DNA from: Diadema setosum | Lineage: Eukaryota > Echinodermata > Echinoidea > Diadematoida > Diadematidae | Direction of reading: 5' to 3' | Assembly: GCA_033980235.1 (NCBI GenBank) | Contig: CM067062.1 | Span: 17,700,301 to 17,764,300, forward strand | DNA: 64,000 nt | In this document: positions 33,480-44,990 of the stretch, piece after piece | Numbering within the stretch: the stretch's first letter is position 1 | Layout: the number at the start of each line of letters is the position of its first letter | Translations under genes and position numbers: made by a program | Notes under the pieces: model-generated | Told to the model about the DNA's origin: nothing | Seen by the model: only the letters and a program-made list of their open reading frames with translations | Database searches by the model: none

Positions 33480-33665
33480 TCAGGCATCCCAGTCGGCCCG
33501 AATTGGGATTTATTACGAATCAAATCGAATTAAAGGCCCGTCTATATCGCCCGTCCGTACGGCAGAGTGTGAGTGGAGATCGCTCCGCCACAACTTGAGC
33601 CCTGTCTGTGCGGGCGTATTTCCTGTTAGCACAGATTAATGAATTAGCACCCATGGAGAAGAGAG
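33480..33665. promoter_or_regulatory. candidate conserved non-coding block
   Basis: Compact strong candidate: GGGATTTATTACGAATC (Cdx/posterior-Hox-like TTTATTAC), CGAATTAAAGG, CCCGTCCGTACGG, and CAGATTAATGAATTAGC near 33630. CpG-rich and repeat-free between a CA array and a GA-rich stretch. Confidence 0.42.
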
Positions 33666-34395
33666 AGAGAGCCTGGAGTGACGGATGGGGATATGAGCTT
33701 CCTACAGACAGCCAGAAGAGACTGACACCAAAGTGAGCACGAGGGACTATCAGAGTAAACAGGTTTGAAAGTCACTCTCTGAATTCTTCCAAAGGTTGGA
33801 TGGACCCTACCTCTAAAAACACACAGTTATTGTGGCTGACATACTGGATGCACGCATGTCTGAGGACAGGGAAGGCATTACAAACACTTGCAGAACAGAC
33901 TGTACATCTACGCACATTTCATATCGCTCAATCCAGATAAAGAAAAAAAAAGGAGGGAGATTAAAAGGTGACAAAAAAAAAGGACTATTCCATTACTTAT
34001 CCCTCTCCTCGTAACAGCCTTCTAGGGGTTTGCTGTGAATGGCACGAGGCTCGCTGCCAAACAAATAGACTCTTCCTCGCTGTTTCTGTTTGCGCATCGC
34101 ACTCGCGAGGAAAAACAAATCTACAGACACTTGACAAGGCCGAGCTGTATTCTCGGACTTGTTCTAAGCGGAGTTGGTGGAGAGTCTTCGACAAGAGGGG
34201 GGAAAAAAACAGAAGAAGAAGACCGAAACGGAACTGATGTCATTCTCTTTAAATCCCCTGGACTGGAATCTCTCCTATCCTGCTCTCAACTTTCCTACCC
34301 TTTCCTCCTTTTCCCCCCTTAATGCATCATCTCGGCTCCTTCTCTCTTTCTCTCCGGGATCTTTTGTCATCTCTCCCCTCTCCTCCCTGCGATAT
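33666..34395. other. unassigned, mixed
   Basis: 34020-34200 is balanced and CpG-bearing (TGCGCATCGCACTCGCGAGG) and may be regulatory. The remainder is pyrimidine-rich. Frames of about 90 codons overlap in three phases without motifs. Confidence 0.3.
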
Positions 34396-34800
34396 GTACC
34401 CATCTGGCCGATCCGTCAGAGTGAAGTTTATATTTATAGAGCACTGTATTACCGCTGCATGCGGTAATATAATCCAATTCAATAAAATTGGAAACATATT
34501 GGTGGTTCAAAGTTATGAGATTGCGTGGATACCTAATAATGCTGCGACGGACTTCGGGGAGAAGTGGTGATGGGCGGGTAGTGGTCTCGGTGAGGGTGGG
34601 GGAACGGTGAGGATAGAGATGACATCATACTGTAGGGCCGATTTGGGGAGATGTAACGGCCGCAGCACCAAGAGCCGTGGGGTTATCACAAATCTTTGCA
34701 CCGTGAATATCAAACTTAGAAGGTGGCGGTGGAAAGTCAAGTTTCGCCATCAGCGCCACGATCTTCTTCTTTATTGTCGCCCTTCTCTTCTTCCTTTTTT
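34396..34800. promoter_or_regulatory. candidate conserved non-coding block with two inverted repeats
   Basis: Includes ATTACCGC-TGCAT-GCGGTAAT (34448-34468) followed six bases later by CCAATT-CAATAA-AATTGG (34474-34491), with TATAATCC between them. Further on are TGTAACGGCCGC and TTCGCCATCAGCGCCACG. Dyad-bearing homeodomain-type sites suggest a regulatory element, inferred only. Confidence 0.42.
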
Positions 34801-34859
34801 TTTTTCTCGTCTTCAATACCATCAGAAACTACTGTCACATCAAATAAAGCCCCTGCTCT

Positions 34860-35400
34860 AGTATAAATAACACAAATTCAATCACCAGTGTCAGAAAGCA
34901 TTTACTTCAATTCCAAATGCTGCCAAATTTCGACACCAATTTCAGGCGCAAGAAGGGAAGAAAACTGGAGTCATCAATAGGATTGTAACAGGTAATATCC
35001 CACACGCTGGAAGGGAAAAATATTACTCTCTGCATTTGTCCATCTCATCTCTTCCTCTTGCTCTCCTCATCCGTTTTATTCCCTGAAGGCAATTCTCTGG
35101 ATTTCCACCGTGCAGAAATGTGTTTATTTGGCGATATTGGGCAAGATTGGGCATTTTGAAGTTCACAGTTCTCTCTCCCGAGGCCCTCGCGTCAGAATTG
35201 AACTTTATTGTTTCGTCAAAATGTTTTGCAGATATTACATTGCATGTTGGTGAGAAAGGGGGGATCAACTCAACTCGCTTTGATATAATTTTGCGTCTTT
35301 TATGGTGGACGGTCAGCTCCAATGCCCTTTTACGTGATGAGTTTCAAATTGGAACTGCACCAGACTTATTGCTGAAATTGACACTATGGGTGTGGGGTGT
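34860..35400. promoter_or_regulatory. candidate conserved non-coding block
   Basis: Repeat-free DNA with CCAAATTTCG-type words at the left, GTTTATTTGGCGATATTGGG near 35128, GAGGCCCTCGCGTCAG and TTGAACTTTATTGTTTCG. A 101-codon plus frame (35120-35425) has no recognised domain. Regulatory role inferred. Confidence 0.36.
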
Positions 35401-35645
35401 TAACATGGCAAGGAGTATGGGGTAGGGAAGAGAAGTTTGTGAGTGATTCACAAGGGGAGGGACAGGGGAGAGGAGGGGAGGTAAGGAGGGGGTGGTGATG
35501 GTGGGGAGAAGGGGGTGAGGGGTAGGAGAAGGATCCATTCTTGACAACATGTCAAATGGGGATAGCAACAAACATCTCAAAAAGTCCTCACTGCAAGCTT
35601 TTATCCAATTCAATGGGAACATGCTGTCACCTAAAGCATGGTTTC
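35401..35645. other. G-rich unassigned spacer
   Basis: GGGGA/GGTGG-rich stretch (35450-35530) with G-quadruplex potential. No gene. Confidence 0.5.
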
Positions 35646-36149
35646 AATAAAGGGCAAAGTAATCCTAATGCATATGTGGATTGAGTGAGTGCAGCAATAT
35701 TAGTAGAACACATTAGTGAAGTTTAAGGGAAATTGGTCTATATCTTTCAGATTTATGAATGTTGAAAGTTTTGGCACCACAATTGATGGATGAAAAGACT
35801 ACAAGAGTTCATGACATCACCACATGAGGACAAGGATATCAAGACAACGTAAAGAGAATTCCACAAAATTTAATCTTTTTGAACTAAAAGGGCACATTCC
35901 TTCAAGTTGTTACATGTCAAGCGCAATACCATTCCTCCTGCTTTTTGAGGTAAGTAAGTCAATTGCTATTTTATTATGCTAGAAAAATGATAATATGTTG
36001 AATTTTATTGACATTTTCTTTATATTGTAGTGATGAACTATAATTTTCTCATTCAGTGAGTGCAGCAATAAAACTTTAAAGATTCAAAGATTTGGAACTG
36101 ATTGTCCGATTTTCTTCAAACTTCACTGATGTGTTCTACTGCTGTTCAC
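35646..36149. mobile_element. MITE family D, copy 2 (diverged, right end truncated)
   Basis: Matches copy 1 across GGATTGAG-GCAGCAATATTAG, TAGTAGAACACA, the ATGACATCA core and CGATTTTCTTCAAACTTCA. The right terminus is missing about 45 bases, and family C copy 2 begins there. Confidence 0.75.
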
Positions 36150-36539
36150 TTAAAGGGACTGTACAGTACTGGTTGAGGTGGGGATTCATGTTTTGAACAT
36201 TCCTAAGTAAGATAATGAGAAACCTCATGTGAAATATGAAAGAGCATACAATTTTAAGAAGGATTCAACGTTTATTTGATGAAAATCGATTTTCAAATGG
36301 CTGAGATATCCAAAAAAGTGATAATAATAAAGGCAACAGGCCACACTTTTATTAGGATCTCTTTGTTTCACCTTGTTTTTGGATATCTCAGCCATTTCAA
36401 AACCGATTTTCATCAAATAAACTTTTGATACCCCTTAGAATTACATGCTCTTTGACATCTCAGAGAGTGGTTTCTGAATATCTAGCAAAATGTTAAAAGC
36501 TAAATCCTAACCTCGACCAGAACTGTACACAACCTTTAA
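36150..36539. mobile_element. MITE family C, copy 2
   Basis: TTAA-flanked foldback of about 390 bp. The left end AAGGGACTGTACAGTACTGG and the inverted right end (GTACAGTTCTGGTCGAGG) correspond, and the interior shares GATAATGAGAAACCTC and GGATATCTCAGCCATTT with copy 1. Confidence 0.83.
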
Positions 36540-38400
36540 TCCACATGTATGTTGTATATTTGGGGTAAATTCCCCTCTAAATGTAATGGTTGTTAATACG
36601 CAAGTGACCAGCAAAACAAAAATTAGCCATCAACCACAACCTCTCACAGCTAACACTAAGGTGTATAACCACTGGGATACTCATTAGGTCACTTGGGAAA
36701 GGTGAGAAGCAAAGGTGTCGCCAAGAGACCGCTAGCAGTAGCAGGCCAGTACTTTTTTTTTGGCAACCATCACCTACACAACCTGCCATGGACTGATGGT
36801 CTGGGACCAAACTACCCAACTGCCCAGGCACAAGAGAGGGAGCACCATGTGCACTCCTGTACTTCATACCCCGTTCATACACAAAGTCGAGCCAAAGAGC
36901 ACTCCTGAAGAACTGATTACTTATGCCCCCTCTGAGTTTGTTCATACCAAGAAACACTGTTTGCTGAGACCATTTTATTGTCAGCAAAGAACCTGAAGGG
37001 TACTACTGTACTCTAAGATTTGTGAGTGGAGAAAATCAAAACAATCAATTTTTATGAAATAAAAAGTTTATTTCATCAAAAGTGGCTAGATTAATAAGCA
37101 TTGTTCCAAATATAGAGTAAGATAGCATCCTTATGGTTGTAAAGTTGAACATTCTCCTGAAAATTAAATAATTCAAAATTGGCACCATAACATAGAGGAG
37201 ATTGAGCTCTGCATCATGATACCAATAGAGCCCTTCTGGTTCTCAGCCGATGATATGCAAAGTGTCTGAGAGGGGCAAATGTGTCATGGCCATCTTGGTG
37301 AATGGGAACTTCCAACTAAACTGTATGCACAGTGCATAACCACGTAACACTTCCATAGCACTCAAAATATTGGTGACCATTCTATGCAGAGTCCTAAAAT
37401 CTAGATTTCAAATGTGTGCTCTCAAGATGACAACTTACACAACTCTGTACCAAATCAACCTCTGCATCTATTTCTGCATTTCTTTTCACTGATACAAGTT
37501 CAAAAATAAATATCGAGGTCAGTTGGAAATTGGAGACATCTTTTGACACACAGATTGTAATGCTGTGCTGCATTAGGCAGAGATTTAGGGAGGAAAATAA
37601 CAAACCTGAGATACTTGCTTTTACCTCTCAACCTCAGATATTAGAAACATTATAAAATCTGTTGTTTCATTTCTCTGTCCTGTTTAGTTACTAATGATGA
37701 CACGTAAAAAACACCATGAGACACAAACTAGCTTGAAACATTTGTATACCTGCAGCAGTCTACACCTTTAGATATCTGTCCTATCAACTATAATTAATGG
37801 AAGTAACAATTTTTGAGGGATATGAGGAACTCCAGCTTCCCTCCGCACCCCCCTTCATGTCATTTCACGCTCCGTATGCTAACCCACAGCATAGAGACTG
37901 GATTTGAAAACAGGGAAAATTGAAAAAAAAAAAAAGGAGAAAAACTTGGCTGGATGGATCAAAGATACATTCCATGAAACTGACTTTGTACTATACGACA
38001 CCAACGCTGTACCACATACCAGTTTATTTCACTTCATGAAACCAGAAATGCTCACAGATGTTCCCTGTGATACGATAGGGAGGTGAGGGCAGTCCCGATC
38101 TATGTTACCCATATCTGGTTACCAAATGGGTAGATTGTTTAGTATAGATAAAAGGTGTCATTCAAAAAAACTTGTAAAATTCATCAGAATAGCAATGTTG
38201 TACTTCTCCATATCATTAATTAATGCATGTTTTTTGATAAAAATGCAGTTACCAGAGTGAATGTAACTACAAGAAGTGGCAGGGTGGTTAAACAACCGGT
38301 GTGTTTTACGATGTAATTGTGCTATACACAACAATATCTTAGTTTATAATGCTTTTTTTTTTTAATTAATGAATTTACAATACAATCATTTGTATTCAAT
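36540..38400. other. unassigned AT-rich intergenic
   Basis: Nearly 1.9 kb without a recognised gene. The 136-codon minus frame at 36577-36987 shows no motif. A small hairpin, TGAAATAAAAAGTTTATTTCA, lies at about 37055-37075. Confidence 0.45.
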
Positions 38401-38402
38401 AC

Positions 38403-38492
38403 TGTAAATATGTTCATTTTCATATACTTATATGCATTATTGTAAATATGTTAATTTCTATACGCTTATTCATTATCATAAATATGTTCTTG
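38403..38492. repeat. three AT-rich tandem units of 36-38 bp
   Basis: AAATATGTT recurs at 38406, 38444 and 38480 with similar following sequence (TTATxCATTA). Imperfect minisatellite. Confidence 0.7.
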
Positions 38493-38930
38493 TTGAGACT
38501 CTCATACTCCTGATTGGCGTCGACAGAGTTTAATAAAATCTTGAAAAATCTCATCTGCTCACTCTGACAACACGGTCTAATATGACGGCCACAACTAGTC
38601 ACATTTGCTGCGCCTGCGATACAGATAAAATAATCCACCAGATCCCAATGATGTGGTATACATGAATCATTCACAGAATCAATCTTTTCTCTCCAGTGAT
38701 TCACACGCATGTACCAATAATAGTCTTGTTGAGATTAAATCTCATTGCCAAGAAATGACTGGCATAGTATGTGGTACTTGGTTTCAATGCCTTTACACTT
38801 CACATTTGGATAGCATGATATATCAGTGTGAGGGGGTGGGATATTTTAGGGCAGCAACTCTCTGCAGCCTGATGGTGTGGCAATATGGGGTCATTAAAGC
38901 ATGGGTAAAGACGATGCGGGGTTGATTTGA
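38493..38930. other. unassigned; small unique segment
   Basis: 38500-38660 is balanced (ATTGGCGTCGACAG, TGCGCCTGCGATACAGATAA). Nothing else recognised. Confidence 0.3.
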
Positions 38931-38934
38931 TGTT

Positions 38935-39830
38935 GGAACTCCTGCTTCCCTATCAAAGTGTTGGTTGACACATCCAGAGGTGGGCGGGGAGGGGGTGGGG
39001 GACGGGACGCTAGGGCAGAGGGGGGCCCCCAAATGAATGATGGCCATAAATCAAAAACGCATTAGCATGTCTACTCAAAACACAAATGATCGTAGCCCTG
39101 GCGGCACACTGATGTAAATTAGATTTTAAAGTACTGTGTCAACACCGTCATTGTGCTTGGCCGGAGAACACCGGCAAGGCAAGTAGCAGCAGGGGATGGG
39201 GGAAGAGGTTGAATGGGGCGTGGAGGTGAGGATACACTGGTGGTGGGTGATGAGGATGCTGATGATGATGAGGCCGGTGATGAGCAGGAGGAGGTGGCGA
39301 GGTGAGAGACTGAGTGGAGGGGGATGGGATGATGCTCCGCTGCCCGCATCCCAAGGCTCTGCCTCCATGCGGCGCGCTGGGACAAGTGTGAGACTGATTA
39401 GGCCTATCCCCGTCTGGCTGCCAATTTTGCCACCCTCGGTGCACCACTGCCGGCAGGTCTCCTCACCGCGGAGAGGCGCCCGCCCGGGGTCCGCGACTTT
39501 TTATACGCTCGCCCCTCTCCAAGTGACAGCCGCAAAAACGGCATACTCTCTGAAAATCCATAAATTGGTCCGAAGAGTCACCGGGGTCTTAAACAGCCAT
39601 TCTCGCAGCAGTCGCCACAGCTGTTAATGGATGACAGGAGTGTGGAAGTAAAAAGGAAGAGGGTTATCCTCTGGGAAGAAGGAGAGGAAAAAAAGAAAGG
39701 AGAATAATGTGCCGGCTGAATTGCACGGTCTCCAGCATCCATTCAGATGCTCTCCTCCGTTGCCGTGATTAATGAGCCCTCGCAAGAGTGGGGTACTTAA
39801 CTTCTCAATAATCAAGCGCAACTAACACTT
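38935..39830. promoter_or_regulatory. large candidate conserved non-coding block with PBX-Hox-like site
   Basis: Contains GCCATAAATCA at 39043-39053, whose complement TGATTTATGGC matches the published posterior-Hox/PBX composite consensus. Also AACGCATTAGCATG, TGATGTAAATTAGATTTTAAAG and a CpG-rich 39420-39800 segment with GTTGCCGTGATTAATGAGC near 39758. The 39190-39340 part is a GGTGATGAGG-like low-complexity stretch. No coding domain. Confidence 0.42.
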
Positions 39831-40955
39831 GTAGGCGAATGCCACACTCTCTGGGGAAAGAGAACCATGTAGCCGTTTCTTGCCTCTCACCCTCTCTCCC
39901 CCTCTCTCTCATCATGTTTGCTCACCTCTTGGGGGGAGAGACTCCTCTTAGCTCCCCCCCCCCCATCCTGAATATAACTCTCCATCATGGCACTTTTATC
40001 CTTGAAATACTCGAGCCATAATTATCATCGGCAATTAGGTCGGCAATATGGGGACAAGAGTGACGGGTGAACATATGGCATGGCATCATACTGGCACTCC
40101 ACTTGGATGCTTTCTTTTCTCCCCCTCTTCTCTCTCCCTCTCCATCTCTTGGGGAGGGGGGGGGGTGGCTGTGACTACAAGTAGTGTACAATTCTCTGCA
40201 AAGATCTGAGAGAACAAAGGGCATGATGATGACAAGGTCCTCCGGTCCTACGCCACAACATGATTTACCATAAGATGCTTTCCCTACCATGCTCCCATGT
40301 TACGCAGTTTTTTAAGACTCGTCTCCAGATGTATGGAAGGGGTTAGAGAAGCAGCATGAGAAGCCTTTCCATTTCTTTCTTTCTTCTTTAGGTTTAATAC
40401 AAAGCCTTTTATGTGACGCACACGACTGTGGGTTCCTCAATCTACAAGTCAATTGGGTAAATGAAGGGGACTAGCAAAATAATCTGCGGCCATTTTTGTT
40501 TCACATACGCTCAAAATATGACAAACTCAATGCAGTCTCTGGTGGTTCAACTTACGCTCAATCCATATCCATATATGCATGTACTTCTTCCACTCTACTT
40601 TTTACCGTATGGGTCTAAATGTCAACTATGATGAAATAAATATGTCGGTGAAAGGAAGGGTGGTTGGACTGCATTACGTCCGTCTGTGCTGAAGCCACAC
40701 TTACACTGTGAGATTAAATTCAATGCCACACAACAAGTCAGCATGCACTTAGGCCTAACAGAATTTATATGTCTCTGTTTTGTCTTATAAACGTGTAATA
40801 TATACATATACAGTAGGTACGTCTGTATACATACACACACACTCCTGCTGCTACAGAGACAGCTGAAAGGCTCTGGGTGTGTGTGTGTGTCTCCTGTCTC
40901 GAATGTCTGTGTCGTTGCTATTACGTGGAGCAAGGCGCAGTATCATGCATTCCAG
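39831..40955. other. unassigned intergenic
   Basis: Pyrimidine-rich 39880-39970 with C11, G11 near 40155, short CA/GT tracts 40835-40890. No gene recognised. Confidence 0.45.
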
Positions 40956-41400
40956 TCAGCCGAGATAAACAAACACTCTTGTCCCCCCCCCCCCCCACCC
41001 CTCCCCCCACCCGAATCCCGGAAAATATATAGACGGTATGAGTTCATCCTTTTAGCCCAACTTGGAGACGAGCCTGTATCTTTATCTGATTTATGTCACG
41101 GCTCTGAAGCTACATGCAGTCTGGGGGACGTGAATTTATTTTCCCAAGATGTAAAGCAAAGGAAGACGAGGCATTACGATGATAAGTCGGTTATTGATGT
41201 AAATTCAGCAGATGGGGGGTTTATTCCCAGCGAGGCTTACAGCCCCGCATTCGCCTGTGTGTATTTATATCCGGCAAATGAGAACTTGCAGCACTTGTAA
41301 TCCCGAAATGAAGCGCCCACGGAATTGGATTATCAATACATTTGTGATCTCCACTTCCTATCAATCTATTCTAATCAAATCAGATTGTCAGGCTCTCTAG
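40956..41400. promoter_or_regulatory. candidate conserved non-coding block
   Basis: Starts with a Fox-type ATAAACAAAC at 40965-40974, is interrupted by C14 at 40983-40996, then runs about 370 bp of unique AT/GC-mixed DNA: TATCTGATTTATGTCACGG, GTGAATTTATTTTCCC, GGCATTACGATGATAAG, GGTTATTGATGTAAATTC, GGAATTGGATTATCAATAC (GGATTA). Strong candidate by composition. Confidence 0.4.
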
Positions 41401-41780
41401 TGGATAAGTTCAAACAAAGCCCACCTGTAGAAAACAAAACTCCATTTGCAGCAAGGACGCCACAATGACCTACAAGAAGAGGAGTATGGCAAACATTTTC
41501 ACCCACGACATATACCAACAGTAAAAAAATAAGAACTCCTTCTTTTCATCTCGAAAAAATTCTAGGAAGAGCATAATCAAACATATTTACCGTCTGATGT
41601 GGCCAAGGCATCAGATTCTACCTTGCATGTACAGGCACAAGTGCATTGCCATTAACCCCCCCCCCCCCACATGACTTTGTCAATCTATGCGTGACACACA
41701 ACTGAGCCAGAACGGTGGCAAATGATATCAACCAAGACACTTCTTTTCACTTGCAGCTATTACGTGACTGATGGTAATAT
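41401..41780. other. unassigned intergenic
   Basis: C12 near 41658. Otherwise unremarkable. Confidence 0.4.
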
Positions 41781-42060
41781 TTCATTGTTTCATGCCCAAT
41801 TGGGCGCGAGCAGGAGCACACGTATAGATATGCTCGCCTGCTAACAAACCCACAAGTCTGCCACATGAAAATGTTCTACATCTTTGTCTCGCATCCTCTT
41901 TTGCACATTGTGAATTTGTGCATTTCACGCACGACAGGATTCGCCGTCTCTGTACCGGAACGAGTGTCACATATCTCGTGCTTCACACGGCGTGAATTTT
42001 TCACGGAAGCCGAATAATGCTAAATTTGCGTAGCATCCATGCTCCGCTCAATCCCCAATC
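41781..42060. promoter_or_regulatory. weak candidate regulatory block
   Basis: CpG-bearing unique segment with CCAATTGGGCGCGAGC and several TCACG/CGTGA words near 41930-42005. Could also be a decayed family E MITE, which has similar TTCACG words. Confidence 0.22.
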
Positions 42061-42680
42061 AGGCGTAGACAGCAAAACTGTGACGAGGGCCATAAATACA
42101 TGATATAAAAAGAAAAAACAGAACAAAACAAAGGCAAGGTAATTCTAAAGCAGTGATGTAGGGAGGGTTTAAACAATAACTTACAGTGAGGCTGTGATGA
42201 ACACACATATACATATAAATGGCTTTGTCTCTGGTGGGTGGTCTAATCATATTAAGACCAATTCTAAATATGATGACTTCATTGACAAGATAGGGTTCGC
42301 CTCTGCATGCTGCTAACTTTGGCTGTAAACATGCAGTGCAAACATGTAATTTGTTCCACTTGATGAATAAACTATGTATCCTCAATGCTGTGGTTTTTGT
42401 GTGCTTTTCAAATTTACGCCTTCGTGTAAATCGAAGGCAAACAGAAATACCACAATGCTCAAGTTCATAAAAATATTTCAAGAAAAACTGCAAAAAAATA
42501 AAAACAGTTTGTCTTGAATAATACACCAAAGGCAAGGTTGAAGATTTTTTTCATTTTCAAAAATATGAGCTGCATGGTCATATGTGACAACATAGTCTCT
42601 GAAGTGATTGCACTGTACACCATGGAGCTTCATAAATGAACAAGAAATTCATAAATGACTTTTTGTGTGTGTGTGTGACT
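42061..42680. other. unassigned AT-rich intergenic
   Basis: AT-rich. A 158-codon minus frame at 42059-42535 has no recognisable motif and biased composition. No gene called. Confidence 0.4.
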
Positions 42681-42681
42681 T

Positions 42682-42870
42682 TACTGTAGAACCATGAAAC
42701 TTCTGTGAATTTCCTGACGAGAAAATATTCACAGAAGTAAAACGCACATGAACTTGATGAAAAGATTTGTCTACACAATGTATTGAAGGCCAGTTGCACT
42801 TTGAGAACATTTCATGCAGTGAAAAGGCCGTCGGCTCCAATTCACACAGTATTTCCCATACGCAAGAATC
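42682..42870. mobile_element. MITE family E, degraded copy 3
   Basis: Starts TACTGTAGAACCATGAAA and carries the family's internal TTGTCTACAC and GTCGGCTCCAATTC words, as in copy 1. The right terminus is not recognisable. Confidence 0.55.
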
Positions 42871-42992
42871 CCCACAGACAGCACTGTTAGAAATTATTCA
42901 CTCGGTGAACGATCGATCTATCAGCACAGTGATGTTTGTCCATAGATTTCTTTATAGTGACAGCATAATTCAAAACAGAATCCTACTGTATA

Positions 42993-43234
42993 TACTGTAC
43001 CATATATTTCACTGGGTTTTTATTTTCACAAATGTTACAAGTCGCATGCTATTTGATAATTCGACAACACGCAAGAATTTTGTCTCTGATCCCAACATGA
43101 ATGCATCGTACATGCGTCCATTGCTGCGTTCGTCACTGCACTTCACAATAGCGAATTTAACCACTTGAAAATTTTGTTGAGAAGTCCCAATTTGTGAAAA
43201 ACTGGACTTGCTCAAGTATATGGTGAATACAGTA
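42993..43234. mobile_element. MITE family E-like, copy 4
   Basis: Left end TACTGTACCATATATTTCAC; inverted right end TACTGTATTCACCATATACT. The interior has AATAGCGAATTT and ACGCAAGAATTT words like other family members. Confidence 0.6.
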
Positions 43235-43239
43235 TGCTG

Positions 43240-44090
43240 AAATGTAGTTTTGTTTTTTTTTTTTTGCATAAAAGTATCACAGTCACCAAAACATGACAAT
43301 TTATGAAATTGAGCCTCCTCAATGCTACGTAACTTCTTCAAAACCAATATCTCAAGCAAGATTTAAAAAAAAAAAAGTAAGGTTGCCGTCAGAAGAGCTG
43401 TAACTACTTGGGTGTTTTTCATATGGCTGGAGCCTTAAAGAAAATTACAATTATTCCTTTTTATCAAGATTAACTTCATTTTCCTTATTCTATCATTTGA
43501 TTTTTTTTTTTAAACTATCACATGCATAAAAAACTTTCACCTACCTTCCCAGATTAGATTGTCAAATATGTGTATCCACTACAAATTATAATCCATAGAT
43601 GGTGCAAAACAGAATATCCACTTTAATGTCCAAGCTACAGCAGGCAGTCACTTTGCGCTGTCCTCCGCTCATAGTTTTCCATCAGACGCAAACATGACAC
43701 ACGGCAAAAATTGCAGGCTCATGGATGAAGGAGAAAAATGCAAAAAATGATCCCAAATCAGGATAAGGGCGTAAGAAATGGGCGAGGGAATGTCAGAAAA
43801 TGCAGTCCAAACATGCCAGATTGAACCGGTACAGACAGAATCAGCAGTTTACGTAGTGTAATCTTGCACTGGAGTGAGAAGACCTCTACAGGTTTTTTCT
43901 TCCTTTATTTTTCTATAATGGAAGGAAGTATTTCTCCCGAGGTTTCTACTCAAGATGGAGTACATGCACAAAAAGGATGCTCTACACCGATCCAAGCAAA
44001 GGAAGGCGATTATATACCAGGGTAGAGTCACTCACAGATTACAGGTACACACTGTACAACAGCATTAGCAACTCCTCCAACGGCAAGAAG
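43240..44090. other. unassigned AT-rich intergenic
   Basis: T-runs near 43252 and 43502 and an A12 near 43364. No gene recognised. Confidence 0.45.
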
Positions 44091-44099
44091 TGCATGTAT

Positions 44100-44990
44100 T
44101 TTTAGATGCCTTCTTGCAAGCGGCACAACACGATATCTACTGTCATGGGGGCACAGAGCGAGATGACCCAGTTAGCCGTAATGGGGAGGGATGCTGGCTC
44201 GGGAGATGAAGATCGAGAAAGCGAAGCTGCGCCTACCGTCTTCCTCCTGGGTAATCCGAGGTCTTTCGACGATAATCCGTTCTGACTATTCACCAGGTAT
44301 GATCCAATAGACTCAGCGGGTTATTGGTTGTCATCAGAAAGCTTTTGTCGACGACCATCTATGCTTAGCTAGCAGCTTCTGTCTACTACAGTCTCCTAGC
44401 TCCTGATGTGTGAAACACTCGCTTGCCTCGCTCACAAAGAAGCACACGTAAATATTGCCCAGTGACACTGTCGCACACAGACTATGGCTAGCGTAACTCC
44501 CTTCACCTCAATGCCTGTGATTAGATTGATGGATGTGTGAGTGTTCTTATATCACCAATAATGAAACCATTCAACAAGCTTTCGGGAACACTGGGATCGG
44601 AGGTTGGTAGTGGTGCAATGTAATTCTCTCGTTGTATGCCCGTGGTGGATTGGCGCCCATAGCAGTGAGCCGTCCACCGGTCGTAGCCACGAAGAAGAAG
44701 CGGAGTGTCTTGCTCGGCGGTGGTAGCTGCAGTGAAGCAGGGAGGAAGCTGAGCAATGCAGCGGCCCTACTACAAAGAGCCCTGGCTTCGTGTCAAGTGA
44801 GCCGCACGCCTGCCACTGGGAGGCGACTGGCTGAGCTGACTGCCACACGTGTGAACGAATGCGTGTGCACGCCGCATGAGTGTGTGTGTGTGGCGTGTCT
44901 GAGTGTGTGTGTATGCTACTCCATCGACCCACAACAATGAATGTCACACGTCCATAACCAGCCTCTCGGCAAGCTGCCCCTGACAATGGG
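44100..44990. promoter_or_regulatory. CpG-rich segment, possible promoter or first exon, unproven
   Basis: Notably CpG-rich compared with its flanks (44180-44290, 44580-44840), with long but conflicting open frames on both strands (144 codons minus at 44552-44986, 102 codons plus at 44632-44940) and a short minus frame (44102-44293) that has a weak GACG|GTAGGC donor-like site. No TATA box, initiation context or domain can be identified, and GT-rich repeats end the segment. It could be a promoter, a first exon or another regulatory block. Confidence 0.25.

Noticed and set aside
36577..36987. 136-codon minus-strand frame
   Set aside because: Unique sequence, but no motif, no start context and a T8 run within it. 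I could not relate it to any family, so it is left uncalled; a database search of this frame would settle it.
42059..42535. 158-codon minus frame resembling a membrane protein (Phe/Leu-rich start and end)
   Set aside because: Hydrophobic segments come from AT-rich T-runs. There is no recognisable family, start context or neighbouring exon.
44102..44293. Possible short exon on the minus strand (Arg/Ser-rich, with a GACG|GTAGGC donor-like site)
   Set aside because: It begins at GTG rather than ATG, has an upstream in-frame stop close by, and no acceptor or partner exon is identifiable.
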